From an uncultured Caryophanales bacterium (GTDB lineage Bacteria > Bacillota_I > Bacilli_A > RFN20 > CAG-826), in NCBI GenBank assembly GCA_946407815.1, contig CAMJPB010000001.1, positions 434,001 to 498,000 of the forward strand: a DNA stretch of 64,000 nt, written 5' to 3'. Every line of letters begins with the position of its first letter. Position 1 is the stretch's first letter. A program made the position numbers and the translations under genes. The notes beneath the pieces were generated by a model. The model was not told the origin of the DNA. It saw only the letters and a program-made list of their open reading frames with translations, and made no database searches. Shown in pieces: positions 18,755 through 27,680 of the stretch.

Positions 18755-19416
18755 CTTTTAACTAAAATATGAGTCTCAAAATGGCCTAAATTTGAGTCTT
18801 TAATTAGGTCATCTTTGACTAACATTCCCCACTGATCGAGGCTCATTGTTTGAGTGATTGTAACTTCATTATTATCCTCTCTCATAACGTTAACATAAGA
18901 ATAAACTAGAAGTTTATTCTCATTATTGATAGTTACGTGGTCTTGAATGTCAGGCAAAATTTCCCTAAAAGCATCACCCATAAACATGCCGCCAGTGTAT
19001 ATGCCTTCGGTTGCAGATGTATAGAAAAATTCAAGTGCTAAAGTCTTAATAGACTCAGCTGATTTTTCATAAGTTTGTTCACTCTCGTGATAAAAATATT
19101 TATCATCAACTTTTTCGATGTACTTGTGAGTGGTCAATTTTTCTACCTCATTTTCGTAGGTAATTTTTGAATAATCGTAGATTAAATTTTCATTATCACT
19201 TCGCGCCATCTTAAGACTTGTGACCTCTTTTGAGGTAACTCCATTTTGATTAGAAATGTCTTCTCTAATGTAGCTACCTTGAGGGTAATTCTCTATCGCA
19301 TTCGCAACAGAAAAAGAAGCGATAAAATCAACAATATCGCTTCTTAAATTATTTTTATTACATGAGCCAAGAAGAGATATTGCAGGTATAAGTAATGCAA
19401 TAAACCTTCTTTTCAT
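18745..19416 (-). CDS. Putative lipoprotein, unknown function
   Basis: 223 aa. Signal with lipobox LGSC; mature part rich in Glu, Asn and Tyr with YDYSKITYENEVEKL and TQTMSLDQWGMLVKD. No domain is recognised. The start codon overlaps the stop of the preceding lipoprotein gene, and the pair forms the tail of the malEFGK operon. The alternating hydrophobic pattern suggests a beta-rich lipid-anchored protein. An accessory to maltodextrin uptake is possible from position alone. Confidence 0.65.
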   Translation of the reverse strand: MKRRFIALLIPAISLLGSCNKNNLRSDIVDFIASFSVANAIENYPQGSYIREDISNQNGVTSKEVTSLKMARSDNENLIYDYSKITYENEVEKLTTHKYIEKVDDKYFYHESEQTYEKSAESIKTLALEFFYTSATEGIYTGGMFMGDAFREILPDIQDHVTINNENKLLVYSYVNVMREDNNEVTITQTMSLDQWGMLVKDDLIKDSNLGHFETHILVKRSV

Positions 19417-20213
19417 TATTCTGAGAATTTGTAGTTATAAACTGACTTTAGTGAGATTTGGGAATCAATTGTTTTTCGATAATCATAGTCGACGGTTTTT
19501 AGTGTTTCACTAACTAACCAACCATTCTTATCATATTCAAAACGGATATCAAATCGACCATCAACTGTGCTCTTGTAGCATGGAAGAGGTTCAAATTCAT
19601 CCCATTCTCCAAGCTCTGGGTGACGATCATAATTTTGATAATATGGGTAGTTATCGACAATAATCTTTGTACGTACACTCTTACCACCGATGGCAAAGCC
19701 ACCATCACTAAGAAGTTCATAATATGGCTTATTTGTAGAAGCATTTACAGAGCCACTTGCATCAAGCCAAATACAAATTAAATGATCTAAAATGTGGTGA
19801 GCACATGTTGGATTTTCAGCTCCATCTTCTAACTCAGCATAGAAGTTATCCTTCGTTATACGAAGAGGTGCTCTTAACCAGTAAGAACGAGATGCCATTG
19901 CATAAACAACGACTTGTGATTCATCTTCTACATCAGAATCGGAAGTAAATGGGGAATAAAATCCTTCATAATATCTAGCATTTGCGACATAACTTGTCCC
20001 GTTTGGATTTTGGTCAAAAAGACCATCTTCCTCACTAATTTCAGTGACTATGCCGTTAAAATCTAGTTGCCCATTAACTCTATAATATGGGTGTTCGTGG
20101 GTATTTTCGATATTATCGATATGAGCTTTAAGCGTTTCAAAAGAGACCGCGTTTTTTGAACAGCTCATTAAAAGTAGAGGACTAAGTAATAATAAAACTA
20201 GTTTGTTTTTCAT
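19416..20213 (-). CDS. Putative lipoprotein, unknown function
   Basis: 265 aa starting at the ATG at 20213 (MKNKLVLLLLSPLLLMSC), which begins one base after the malK stop; a longer reading from 20300 would lie inside malK and bury the signal peptide. Lipobox LMSC. The mature part includes SFETLKAHIDNIENTHEHPYYRVNGQLDF and many Tyr/Asp residues (DGRFDIRFEYDKNGWLVSETL). Similar in style to the next lipoprotein: an N-terminal helix then beta strands. The two may be paralogues, but identity is low by eye. No function can be assigned; cotranscription with malEFGK points to maltodextrin uptake. Confidence 0.65.
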   Translation of the reverse strand: MKNKLVLLLLSPLLLMSCSKNAVSFETLKAHIDNIENTHEHPYYRVNGQLDFNGIVTEISEEDGLFDQNPNGTSYVANARYYEGFYSPFTSDSDVEDESQVVVYAMASRSYWLRAPLRITKDNFYAELEDGAENPTCAHHILDHLICIWLDASGSVNASTNKPYYELLSDGGFAIGGKSVRTKIIVDNYPYYQNYDRHPELGEWDEFEPLPCYKSTVDGRFDIRFEYDKNGWLVSETLKTVDYDYRKTIDSQISLKSVYNYKFSE

Positions 20214-20214
20214 A

Positions 20215-22776
20215 TTAATATAACCTGATGTTTTGTTCATCCTCGTAAATTTGGGTCTCTTCAAGTTTTGGTCTAAGTGAAATCTTTTCACCAACTTCAA
20301 TTTCTCTTTCTTTGTTAATGTAGACGCTTACTTTTTCACCATACATTTCGCCTACACATTTATACATTTTGGCATCGCCAAAATTGACATTACTAACGAC
20401 TTGGAACTTAAGTCCACCATCTTCTTCAACAAAGCCATAATGTGGAACTTCAATTCTAAAGACTTTAGTAAAGACACGGTTACCTAAACCTTGAATAATC
20501 TTTGCAGTAATATCATCTGGAATCATTTGATAATACTCATCTTGTTTAAAGAAGAAGATAAGTTTAGCGTGAAGAATATCGTGTTCTTTCTTCTTATTAA
20601 GCTCTGCTTCTTTAGCTTTAAACTCAGCCTCAGCAACCTTAAGTGGGTAATTCTCGTTCTCAAAGTTAGATTTATTTTCCTTAATTGTTTCTTTAAGTAA
20701 GTTCTTCTTTTGAGAGAATCTAGCTTTAACTCCGTTGATCTCGGTTTCTTTATCAAAATCAAGTGAGTTGGTCTTTCTTTCAATGTCGTTAGCCTTCATT
20801 TGTGGGAAGCTTTCTTTGAAAGCTTGGAATGAAAGTTTACGTGCTTTTCTTGACTCATAGTCTTTGTTATTGGCCATAGCACGCTTATAGTCGCTTACTT
20901 CATCTTCCCACATCTTCTTATACATCGCGTCAATCTTAGCCATTTCTTCTTTAGCAATCTTGGCGTGACGTGCTTTAATTTCTTTTAATTCTTCTTTATA
21001 TTTTGCGGACGCACCTTTAAGTTCTTCATTAAGTTTAGCGTTCTTTTCTTCCATTTCCGCTTTCTTAGAATCAATATTAGGAGCGGCTGCATCTTGTTTA
21101 GATTTTGCCTCACTTAAAGCTGTTTCTTTTTCTTTTTCAAACTCTTTGAACTTCTCTTCGTATTCTTTCTCAACTTTAGAGACTCTTTCTTCTTGAATCT
21201 TTAAAAATGAATCATCTTTTGTTACTTCATGAGCAGTCTTTAAGTTGACAAATGTCGACTTAAGGTTATCTCTTTCAGGAAGTGGATGAGCAATAACTTT
21301 ATTCTCGTTATCCCTAAATAAAGCCTTGGAGTAGTCGACTAAGAATTTAACTTTATCACCAACTTTTGTGCCTTCACTAACGAATGCGAAAAGTTTTTTA
21401 TCAGCGATTTGAAGCATTGCAAGTGTGCCAGCTTCTTTATGGTCTTCAACAAGTAAAACTTTACCTTCGACAGAGCCTTTTTCATCTTCTTTCATTGCAC
21501 TTAATGGAAGAGAGATAAATCCATCTTTGACAAAGTCAACTGGAACAGCATCTGGCTTTCTTTGCTTACCAAATAAATCCATTTGGCCATCAGTGATATT
21601 AATTGGAAGGACGTTTTCTTCTGGGATTGGTGGGATAATTGTCATTTCTGACTTTGAATCGAATAAGTGAATTCTACTGACATCGATCTTCGCTTTAATA
21701 ACATCACCTGGTTGATAGCCCATCTTTGATGGAGCTTTAATAATAATGCCAGTTGTGGATTCACCACCAGTTAAGCCCTCGACTTCTTTTAAATCACCAT
21801 AAATAAGTGTTTCGTTACCAAGTTCTTCAAAGTGAGAAACGATAACATCGACAACGTTTTCATCATTAGGATTAATGTCTTCAGCACTGACTGCTTCACA
21901 TCTAAATCCTAAAGTAATATCAATATCACCTTTAAGATACTTTCTTTCAGCTTTTAAGACTGCATCATGAGAGATCTTAAGAGGTTTTTGTTCACAATCT
22001 TTCCATAAAATGGAAACATGGTCACCTTCTTCTTTTAAAGTGACATTAAAGAAGTTCATTTGAGGAGTACCAATAAATCCAGCGACGAACTTATTAATTG
22101 GGTGATCATATAAGTTTTGTGGAGTATCAACTTGTTGAATACGTCCAAGTTTCATAACAACAACTCTTGTACCAAGCGTCATAGCTTCAACTTGGTCGTG
22201 AGTAACATAAATAAATGTAGTTTTTAAGCTTTGGTGAAGCTTAGAAATCATACTTCTCATTTGTCCTCTTAACTTAGCATCTAAGTTAGATAAAGGTTCG
22301 TCAAGAAGCATGACCTTTGGATTTCTTAAAATTGCTCTACCTAAAGAGACACGTTGTCTTTGACCACCAGACATGGCTTTAGGTTTTCTATCAAGATAGT
22401 CTTTTAAGCCTAAAACTTCGGCAGCCCACATGACTTTTTCATGGATTTCAGTTCTTGGCACTTTTCTTAAAGTAAGACCAAAAGCCATGTTTTCATAAAC
22501 TGTCATATGAGGATAAAGAGCGTAGTTTTGGAAAACCATTGCGATATCTCTATCTTTTGGTTGAAGATCATTACATAAGGTATCCCCGATATAAAGTTCA
22601 CCAGATGAAATGTCTTCAAGACCTGCGATCATTCTAAGTGTAGTCGATTTACCACATCCAGATGGACCAACGAAAACGATGAATTCACCGTCTTTAATAT
22701 TCATGTTAAAGTCTGTAACGGCCTTGTGTCCGTTTGGATAGACTTTATAAATGTGTTCTAATTTTAGTGAAGCCAT
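20215..22776 (-). CDS. malK: Maltodextrin ABC transporter ATPase (MalK/MsmK type) with large coiled-coil extension
   Basis: 853 aa, over twice the usual length of about 370. Residues 1-235 are a normal sugar-importer ATPase: Walker A GPSGCGKST (37-45), signature MSGGQRQR (135-142), Walker B VMLLDEP (155-161) and H-loop VTHDQ (191-195). Residues 236-375 are the normal MalK regulatory (TOBE) part ending SRIHLFDSKSEM. Beyond it are a second TOBE-like part (about 434-498, VEGKVLLVEDHKE ... KVKFLVDYSK), a Lys/Glu-rich coiled coil (about 520-735), and a third OB/TOBE-like end (about 765-853, FRIEVPHYGFVEEDGG ... EKVSVYINKEREIEVGEKISLRP). It is one frame without break, and codon use looks like its neighbours. 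It energises MalF-MalG; the extension's role is unknown. Confidence 0.9.
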   Translation of the reverse strand: MASLKLEHIYKVYPNGHKAVTDFNMNIKDGEFIVFVGPSGCGKSTTLRMIAGLEDISSGELYIGDTLCNDLQPKDRDIAMVFQNYALYPHMTVYENMAFGLTLRKVPRTEIHEKVMWAAEVLGLKDYLDRKPKAMSGGQRQRVSLGRAILRNPKVMLLDEPLSNLDAKLRGQMRSMISKLHQSLKTTFIYVTHDQVEAMTLGTRVVVMKLGRIQQVDTPQNLYDHPINKFVAGFIGTPQMNFFNVTLKEEGDHVSILWKDCEQKPLKISHDAVLKAERKYLKGDIDITLGFRCEAVSAEDINPNDENVVDVIVSHFEELGNETLIYGDLKEVEGLTGGESTTGIIIKAPSKMGYQPGDVIKAKIDVSRIHLFDSKSEMTIIPPIPEENVLPINITDGQMDLFGKQRKPDAVPVDFVKDGFISLPLSAMKEDEKGSVEGKVLLVEDHKEAGTLAMLQIADKKLFAFVSEGTKVGDKVKFLVDYSKALFRDNENKVIAHPLPERDNLKSTFVNLKTAHEVTKDDSFLKIQEERVSKVEKEYEEKFKEFEKEKETALSEAKSKQDAAAPNIDSKKAEMEEKNAKLNEELKGASAKYKEELKEIKARHAKIAKEEMAKIDAMYKKMWEDEVSDYKRAMANNKDYESRKARKLSFQAFKESFPQMKANDIERKTNSLDFDKETEINGVKARFSQKKNLLKETIKENKSNFENENYPLKVAEAEFKAKEAELNKKKEHDILHAKLIFFFKQDEYYQMIPDDITAKIIQGLGNRVFTKVFRIEVPHYGFVEEDGGLKFQVVSNVNFGDAKMYKCVGEMYGEKVSVYINKEREIEVGEKISLRPKLEETQIYEDEQNIRLY

Positions 22777-22790
22777 AATTCTTCCTCCTA

Positions 22791-23648
22791 TTAACCTTTA
22801 ACAGCACCGCCGGCAATACCTTCAACGTAATAACGTTGTAGCCAGAAGAATAGTGCTGCAATCGGGATTGATACCATTACCGCACCAGCGCAGAAAATAC
22901 CATACTCACTAGCCTCTGTGATTCTTGATAAACCAACAGCTACTGTGTAGTTAAATGGCGTAATCTTATCACTACTACTTGCGATGAAACTTCCAAACAT
23001 GAAGTCACCCCAAGGAGCGGTAAATGAAACCAAAATTGTGTAAATAATAATTGGTTTAGAAAGTGGTAAAATAACTTTCCAGAAAACAGTGTTCTTTGAA
23101 CCACCATCAATCATGACAGCTTCGTCAAGTGATTTAGAAACGGTATCAAAGAAGCCTTTGGCAATGTAATAGCTCATCGCACTACTAGCAACATAAACAA
23201 CAATAAGTGAGAATATCGATGTATTAAGTCCTAACAAAGTTAATATGTAGTAGTTAACAAGCATTCCAAGGAAGCCTGGGAACATGCCAAGGACAAGAAT
23301 TAATTTCATTAAAGCTTTACGACCATTGAAGCGTAGTCTAGATAAAGCATACGCTGTCATTAAAACTAAAATTGTTTGTAAGACAGATGTTGCTAAAGCA
23401 ATAAGGAAAGTGTTAATCCACCAACTAAAGAATGGCTTAGAGGTAGATGTGAAAAGTGTTGCATAGTTTTGCAAAGTCCACTTTTCAGGGAAAATACTTT
23501 TTGGGTTAGCAACTTCAGCAAATGATTGGAAAATAAGATAAATAAATGGGAAGATCCAAATCACACTAACAATAGTTAGAATGATATAAATAAGGACTCT
23601 TTGAGACTTTTCCGCAAATCTCTTTGATGCGTAATTTTTTTCAGCCAT
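22791..23648 (-). CDS. malG: Maltodextrin ABC transporter permease MalG
   Basis: 285-aa inner-membrane permease with six predicted segments. It carries the EAA loop that contacts the ATPase: DEAVMIDGGSKNTVFWKVILPLSKPI. The C-terminus is YYVEGIAGGAVKG, as is typical of MalG (VEGLTAGGVKG). The start overlaps the malF stop by one base; malK follows after 14 bases. It forms the channel with MalF. Confidence 0.92.
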   Translation of the reverse strand: MAEKNYASKRFAEKSQRVLIYIILTIVSVIWIFPFIYLIFQSFAEVANPKSIFPEKWTLQNYATLFTSTSKPFFSWWINTFLIALATSVLQTILVLMTAYALSRLRFNGRKALMKLILVLGMFPGFLGMLVNYYILTLLGLNTSIFSLIVVYVASSAMSYYIAKGFFDTVSKSLDEAVMIDGGSKNTVFWKVILPLSKPIIIYTILVSFTAPWGDFMFGSFIASSSDKITPFNYTVAVGLSRITEASEYGIFCAGAVMVSIPIAALFFWLQRYYVEGIAGGAVKG

Positions 23649-25177
23649 TATTGGAAGTCCTCCTCATTCTTAACAGCATTACTACGTCCATAGAAGACTA
23701 AGGATAAAGTAGCAATGACCAAGAAAACTAAGACGCCAAGAACACACGCCATAGCGTAGTTTTTCTCAGCACCACTTTCCATTGACATCTTATAAATCCA
23801 AGTAATAAGTAAGTCCGTTTCACCTGGATCACCATAACCTAAGGTTGATGAAAGGCCAAAGGTTGGTCGGCCAGCTGAAAGGAGATAAATAATATTAAAA
23901 TTATTAATATTTCCGACAAACTGCGAGAGCAAATATGGACCGGTAATGAATAACATGTAAGGAAGCGTAATTGCGGTATACATCTTAAATGGAGAAGCTC
24001 CATCGATTCTAGCGGATTCATATAAATCCTCTGGAATATTCATCAAAATACCAGAACAAATAAGCATGGTGTAAGGAACACCAACCCACATGTTAACAAT
24101 AATTATGATTATCCTAGATAAGGTCTTGTATTCAAATGGAGAATGGTTAGCAGCAATCCAACCAAAGTTCTCAAAAATACGCGATAGGAAACCAGTATTA
24201 GAAAGCATTCTATTAATCAACATCAGCGATACAAACTGCGGTACCGCGATAGTGAAAATAAGGATGGTTCTCCATAACTTTTTGAGCTTAATGCCTTTCT
24301 TATTAATAAGTAAGGCAATGACCATACCTAAGAAGTAGTTTGTAAATGTAGCAATTAATGCCCAAATAAGTGTCCAGGCTAAAATCTTAAAGAAGATTGT
24401 AACGATTCCACCACCTGAGCCAAAACCTGAGAAAAGGATTCGATAGTTATCAAATCCGACCCAGTCATAAAGAGTGTTACGAGAACTACCATTGTAGTTA
24501 GTAAAGCCCGTAATAACCATGAAGACAATAGGAATAACTGTGAATGCAACAAGACCGACTAATGGAATTGCAAGTAAAACAGTGTGATATTTGCTGTCTA
24601 ATAAGTCTTTGAAGAATTGAGAATTCTTGCTTAAACGACCAACAGCAATATTGTCTTGAAGTGATTTAGCATCTCTAATTGAGAAGTACCATAAAACCAC
24701 AAAAATTCCTAATAGGAATAATGTGACTAATGAGTAAAGTAAAATAGTAAATGAATTATCACCAGTTCTGAAAGCGCCATCGGCGACACCATAGGTTGGA
24801 TCAACAAGGTACATACTCGTTGTGGAGAAAGTACCAAGTGTACCAAGTTTAGCTAAATATGGAGCACCTGTAGTTGCTAAGAACCATATAAATACTATTT
24901 CATATAAAAGATATAACGCGCCACGCACGATTTCTCTATGCATGATTTGGTAAAAACCAAAGAATAGGAAATTCATTCTTACCATCCAAGAACCTTTCTT
25001 CCACGCGTCAAATAGCGTCTTGAATGGAGCAGCCACTTTATAGCCTAGTCTCATGAATTTTAGAGGTAAACCTCTAAAGAAATTAACGAAGCCTTTTCCC
25101 AGGTTCTTAAAGAAGTTCCCTAGGTTAACTACGAAACGTTGAGATTTAGTTAGTGACAAGTATTGTATTGTTGTCAT
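23648..25177 (-). CDS. malF: Maltodextrin ABC transporter permease MalF
   Basis: 509-aa permease. The N-terminal part (about 1-170) is longer than in short sugar permeases and holds extra membrane segments (EIVFIWFLATT, FTILLYSLVTLFLLGIFVVLW). The EAA loop is ESARIDGASPFKMYTAITLPYML, and GNINNFNIIYLLSAGRP before it is a MalF-type signature. The ATG at 25177 lies 13 bases after malE. Second gene of the transporter operon. Confidence 0.92.
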   Translation of the reverse strand: MTTIQYLSLTKSQRFVVNLGNFFKNLGKGFVNFFRGLPLKFMRLGYKVAAPFKTLFDAWKKGSWMVRMNFLFFGFYQIMHREIVRGALYLLYEIVFIWFLATTGAPYLAKLGTLGTFSTTSMYLVDPTYGVADGAFRTGDNSFTILLYSLVTLFLLGIFVVLWYFSIRDAKSLQDNIAVGRLSKNSQFFKDLLDSKYHTVLLAIPLVGLVAFTVIPIVFMVITGFTNYNGSSRNTLYDWVGFDNYRILFSGFGSGGGIVTIFFKILAWTLIWALIATFTNYFLGMVIALLINKKGIKLKKLWRTILIFTIAVPQFVSLMLINRMLSNTGFLSRIFENFGWIAANHSPFEYKTLSRIIIIIVNMWVGVPYTMLICSGILMNIPEDLYESARIDGASPFKMYTAITLPYMLFITGPYLLSQFVGNINNFNIIYLLSAGRPTFGLSSTLGYGDPGETDLLITWIYKMSMESGAEKNYAMACVLGVLVFLVIATLSLVFYGRSNAVKNEEDFQ

Positions 25178-25189
25178 ATTTCTCTCCGT

Positions 25190-26980
25190 TTATTTTGTGA
25201 CTGTTAATGTTGCGTCAAGTTCTGCTAAGACGTTTGTGAAGTTGGCATCAGTTGCGGCGAATCCATTGGCATTAACTGCTTGAAGTGCAGTTGAAGCAGC
25301 TGACCAAAGTTCACTACCAGCAGCTGTTAATAAGACAGTTGCTTTGTCTTGGCTTTGTTGATTAAGTGCCTTAATATGTGGCTCGTTAGCACACATTGAT
25401 TGAAGTGAATTCATTGTAGGTTTACTACGGAATTGTTGATATCTTAAGTTTTGAGCATAAGTTGAAACTAAGAACTTAGCGACATCATGAGCGATATTTT
25501 TGACTGCTGTATCTAAGGTAGCATTAACACCATAGAACTTGTAGCCCAAATATGAACCCATTCTGGTTGTTTGTTCATCATCAACATATGGCAGAGGAGC
25601 ACAAGCGTACTTATCGCCCATAAGTTTCTTAAATGACTCAACATATGAGGTATCAACAATAGTTGCTAATACGCCAGCGGTACCTGGAACGCCATCAGCA
25701 AATCTTAAGGTTTCATTATTATTCTTAAGGAGATGATATGCTTTCTTAATAGCACTCATACCTTGAGCACCGTTAAAGGTAGCACTTGACTTATAACCTG
25801 TATTTGTAGCGGTTAATTTATAAAGTGACTTACCGTTTGAATATGTATGCAAAGCACCAGCAGCATAGAAGCCTTCAGTTAACTTGAAGTCAACTTCTAA
25901 GTCTAATTCTTCAGCTTTAGCAAATAGTTTAGTGAATGTATTGATATCACTTTCTGCAACTACGCTACTATCGTAGAACATGACAGCACCGTTATCGGAA
26001 GTGAATGGGTAACCAAGAATTGAAGTACCAACTCTTGCAGCAGTAGAGGCATCTGCAAGCATGTTGTTGGCAATCCATTTAACATTATCGGTACGAAGCG
26101 GGGTTAAAGCACCTAAGTTTTGGAAGTCAACGATTTGGTCAGAAGCATATGGGAAGATTGCTGGAGCAGCTTTTGCATTAGCAAATTGAGCGGCACCTTT
26201 ACCTTCTTCGACTTGTGCAACTTGGAATGTGACTGTTGAATTAGTTAATCTGTTGAAATCTTGTAAAAGATTCTGCATGAATGTCATTTGTTTTTCTGGA
26301 GCACCGACAGTGATTGTTCCGCTATAACCTAAATTGCTATCAACGCCAATATCAGCGCCGCTTCCGCCGCCACCAGAACCGCCACTTTCAGTGACTGTGA
26401 CTGTACAGACTTTTCTAAGGCCGTTAGAGGCGTTCCCAGCGATAACTGCTGTGCCAACACCAACAGCGGTAATTAAGCCTTCTGCAGTGACTGTTGCGAC
26501 AGAGACATCATTTGTGGAGAAGTCAACTGTTGTTCCTTCAGGAGTTAATGTATAAGAGAGTTGTTTTGTCTCACCGGTTGCAAGTGTACAACTTGTTGGG
26601 GTTAAGGCAAATCTTGCGGCAGTTGGATCACCACCGTCATCAGTGACATTAATCTTACAGTCCACGTATGAGCCCGCGACAGAAGCAGTGACAGTTGCAC
26701 TACCTTCGCCAACAGCGGTGACATAACCTAAACTGTTTTCTCTGAAATAAGCAACGTTTTCGTTTGATGAAAACCATCTTACTGGAAAGTCTTTGAAACT
26801 CTTTTGGATGGAAAGTTTAAGAAGCTTGGTTTGACCAACGCTTAAATTCTCAACTTCACTAGCCAATTTAATCATTGGTAGATCCTTGAGAACTGAGTTG
26901 TCGCAAGCTGTTAATCCTCCACCAATTGCAAGTAAACCAACACTCGCCAATAAGGACAGACTAAAAAATTTTCTTTTCAT
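25190..26980 (-). CDS. malE: Maltodextrin-binding lipoprotein with two N-terminal Big2 domains
   Basis: 596 aa against about 400 for usual MalE. The lipobox is LTAC (Cys26). Two Big2 domains follow (about 32-112, VRWFSSNENVAYF ... GYVTAVGEGSATVTASVAG; and 123-198, VDFSTNDVSVATVTAEGLITAVGVGTAVI). A Gly/Ser linker (about 199-209) leads to a solute-binding domain (about 218-596: ITVGAPEKQMTFMQNLLQDFNRLTNSTVTFQVAQV ... FPYASDQIVDFQNLGALTPL). Its place before malF fixes the role. The Big2 parts would hold the binding protein away from the membrane, which is unusual for a receptor that must dock on MalFG. Confidence 0.9.
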   Translation of the reverse strand: MKRKFFSLSLLASVGLLAIGGGLTACDNSVLKDLPMIKLASEVENLSVGQTKLLKLSIQKSFKDFPVRWFSSNENVAYFRENSLGYVTAVGEGSATVTASVAGSYVDCKINVTDDGGDPTAARFALTPTSCTLATGETKQLSYTLTPEGTTVDFSTNDVSVATVTAEGLITAVGVGTAVIAGNASNGLRKVCTVTVTESGGSGGGGSGADIGVDSNLGYSGTITVGAPEKQMTFMQNLLQDFNRLTNSTVTFQVAQVEEGKGAAQFANAKAAPAIFPYASDQIVDFQNLGALTPLRTDNVKWIANNMLADASTAARVGTSILGYPFTSDNGAVMFYDSSVVAESDINTFTKLFAKAEELDLEVDFKLTEGFYAAGALHTYSNGKSLYKLTATNTGYKSSATFNGAQGMSAIKKAYHLLKNNNETLRFADGVPGTAGVLATIVDTSYVESFKKLMGDKYACAPLPYVDDEQTTRMGSYLGYKFYGVNATLDTAVKNIAHDVAKFLVSTYAQNLRYQQFRSKPTMNSLQSMCANEPHIKALNQQSQDKATVLLTAAGSELWSAASTALQAVNANGFAATDANFTNVLAELDATLTVTK

Positions 26981-27039
26981 AAGCTTACCCTACTTTACTA
27001 AACTATGTGTTTTAACAACGTATAACACCATTTGAATAA

Positions 27040-27068
27040 ATTATATCTAGATTAATTTATAAATACAA
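27040..27068 (-). promoter_or_regulatory. Promoter of the malEFGK operon
   Basis: Minus strand: TTGTAT (27068-27063), 17-base spacer, TATAAT (27045-27040). The expected leader is about 53 bases and holds GTGTT/AACAC arms that may form a weak stem. A TAGGG ribosome site precedes the ATG at 26980. Confidence 0.65.
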
Positions 27069-27091
27069 CGGGTGAATTTAAAAATTACTTA

Positions 27092-27100
27092 TAGTAAAAT
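27092..27100 (+). promoter_or_regulatory. -10 box close to the start of the small membrane protein gene
   Basis: TAgTAAAAT ends 6 bases before the ATG at 27107. Those six bases are AGGAGC, which would either be a ribosome site or, if RNA starts at +7, lie outside the message. An upstream TATAGT overlap makes the exact start unsure. Confidence 0.35.
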
Positions 27101-27106
27101 AGGAGC

Positions 27107-27583
27107 ATGAATTTAACGGAACGAAGAAACCTACTATATCGCCTATTAGCGGCTTTAATACTTTTAATAACAGCAGGGATTATTACGTTTGCTTTTATTA
27201 ACGTGATTAAGTACGAAACTAAGCAATTAACGTTAGATATTTTAACTTTATCTCTAACCTCTTTTTTCCTTCTTGCAGAGATTGTTCTCATTATAAAAGG
27301 TTGGAAAAAAGATTCTCTTTTATACAACATTTGTTTTGAGAAAAATGGAAAAATCACCACCATTCCTTTGGTTGGCGTTATTATTGGCACTTTATTTGGC
27401 CTTGGTTTAATTGCTCTTGGTGTCTCTGTATACTTCGTTAGATTTGATGAAGTCACCATTAGAATAAGTATGTTAGTTATTCTTTCTGTTGCGGTCTATT
27501 TAGTCACCAATTGTATCATTTTTTATCTTTATTTAATCATGTTTAAAAAACGTGACCTTAAGTTGGAAGATTTCATTAAGTAA
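27107..27583 (+). CDS. Small four-helix membrane protein, unknown function
   Basis: 158 aa with four likely membrane segments (about 12-32, 42-63, 84-106, 118-144), Lys-rich loops and a charged tail (FKKRDLKLEDFIK). No family recognised. It is divergent from malE and is followed by its own terminator, so it is a single-gene unit and probably not part of the sugar operon. Confidence 0.7.
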   Translation: MNLTERRNLLYRLLAALILLITAGIITFAFINVIKYETKQLTLDILTLSLTSFFLLAEIVLIIKGWKKDSLLYNICFEKNGKITTIPLVGVIIGTLFGLGLIALGVSVYFVRFDEVTIRISMLVILSVAVYLVTNCIIFYLYLIMFKKRDLKLEDFIK

Positions 27584-27599
27584 TTATAATATAATTAAC

Positions 27600-27625
27600 A
27601 AGGCCAGATTGATGGCCTTTTTTAT
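27600..27625 (+). terminator. Terminator of the small membrane protein gene
   Basis: AAGGCC/GGCCTT stem with an eight-base loop, followed by TTTTATT on the plus strand. Confidence 0.8.
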
Positions 27626-27635
27626 TGAGCTAAAT

Positions 27636-27662
27636 AAAAGAAAAGGAGGCCGACACCTCCTT
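27636..27662 (-). terminator. Terminator of the membrane-anchored surface protein gene
   Basis: AAGGAGG/CCTCCTT stem with a six-base loop; TTTTCTTTTATTT follows on the minus strand. It sits tail to tail with the plus-strand terminator. Confidence 0.8.
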
Positions 27663-27680
27663 GTTCAATTTAACAATTCA

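Noticed and set aside
20214-20300. Longer start for the lipoprotein after malK
   Set aside because: It would lie in another frame within the malK end and bury the signal peptide; the ATG at 20213 begins the lipoprotein signal.
26990-27035. ACGTT-containing leader of malE as MalR operator
   Set aside because: ATACGTTGTTA and the amylase GAACGTTTATA share only ACGTT and are not symmetric; too weak to call.
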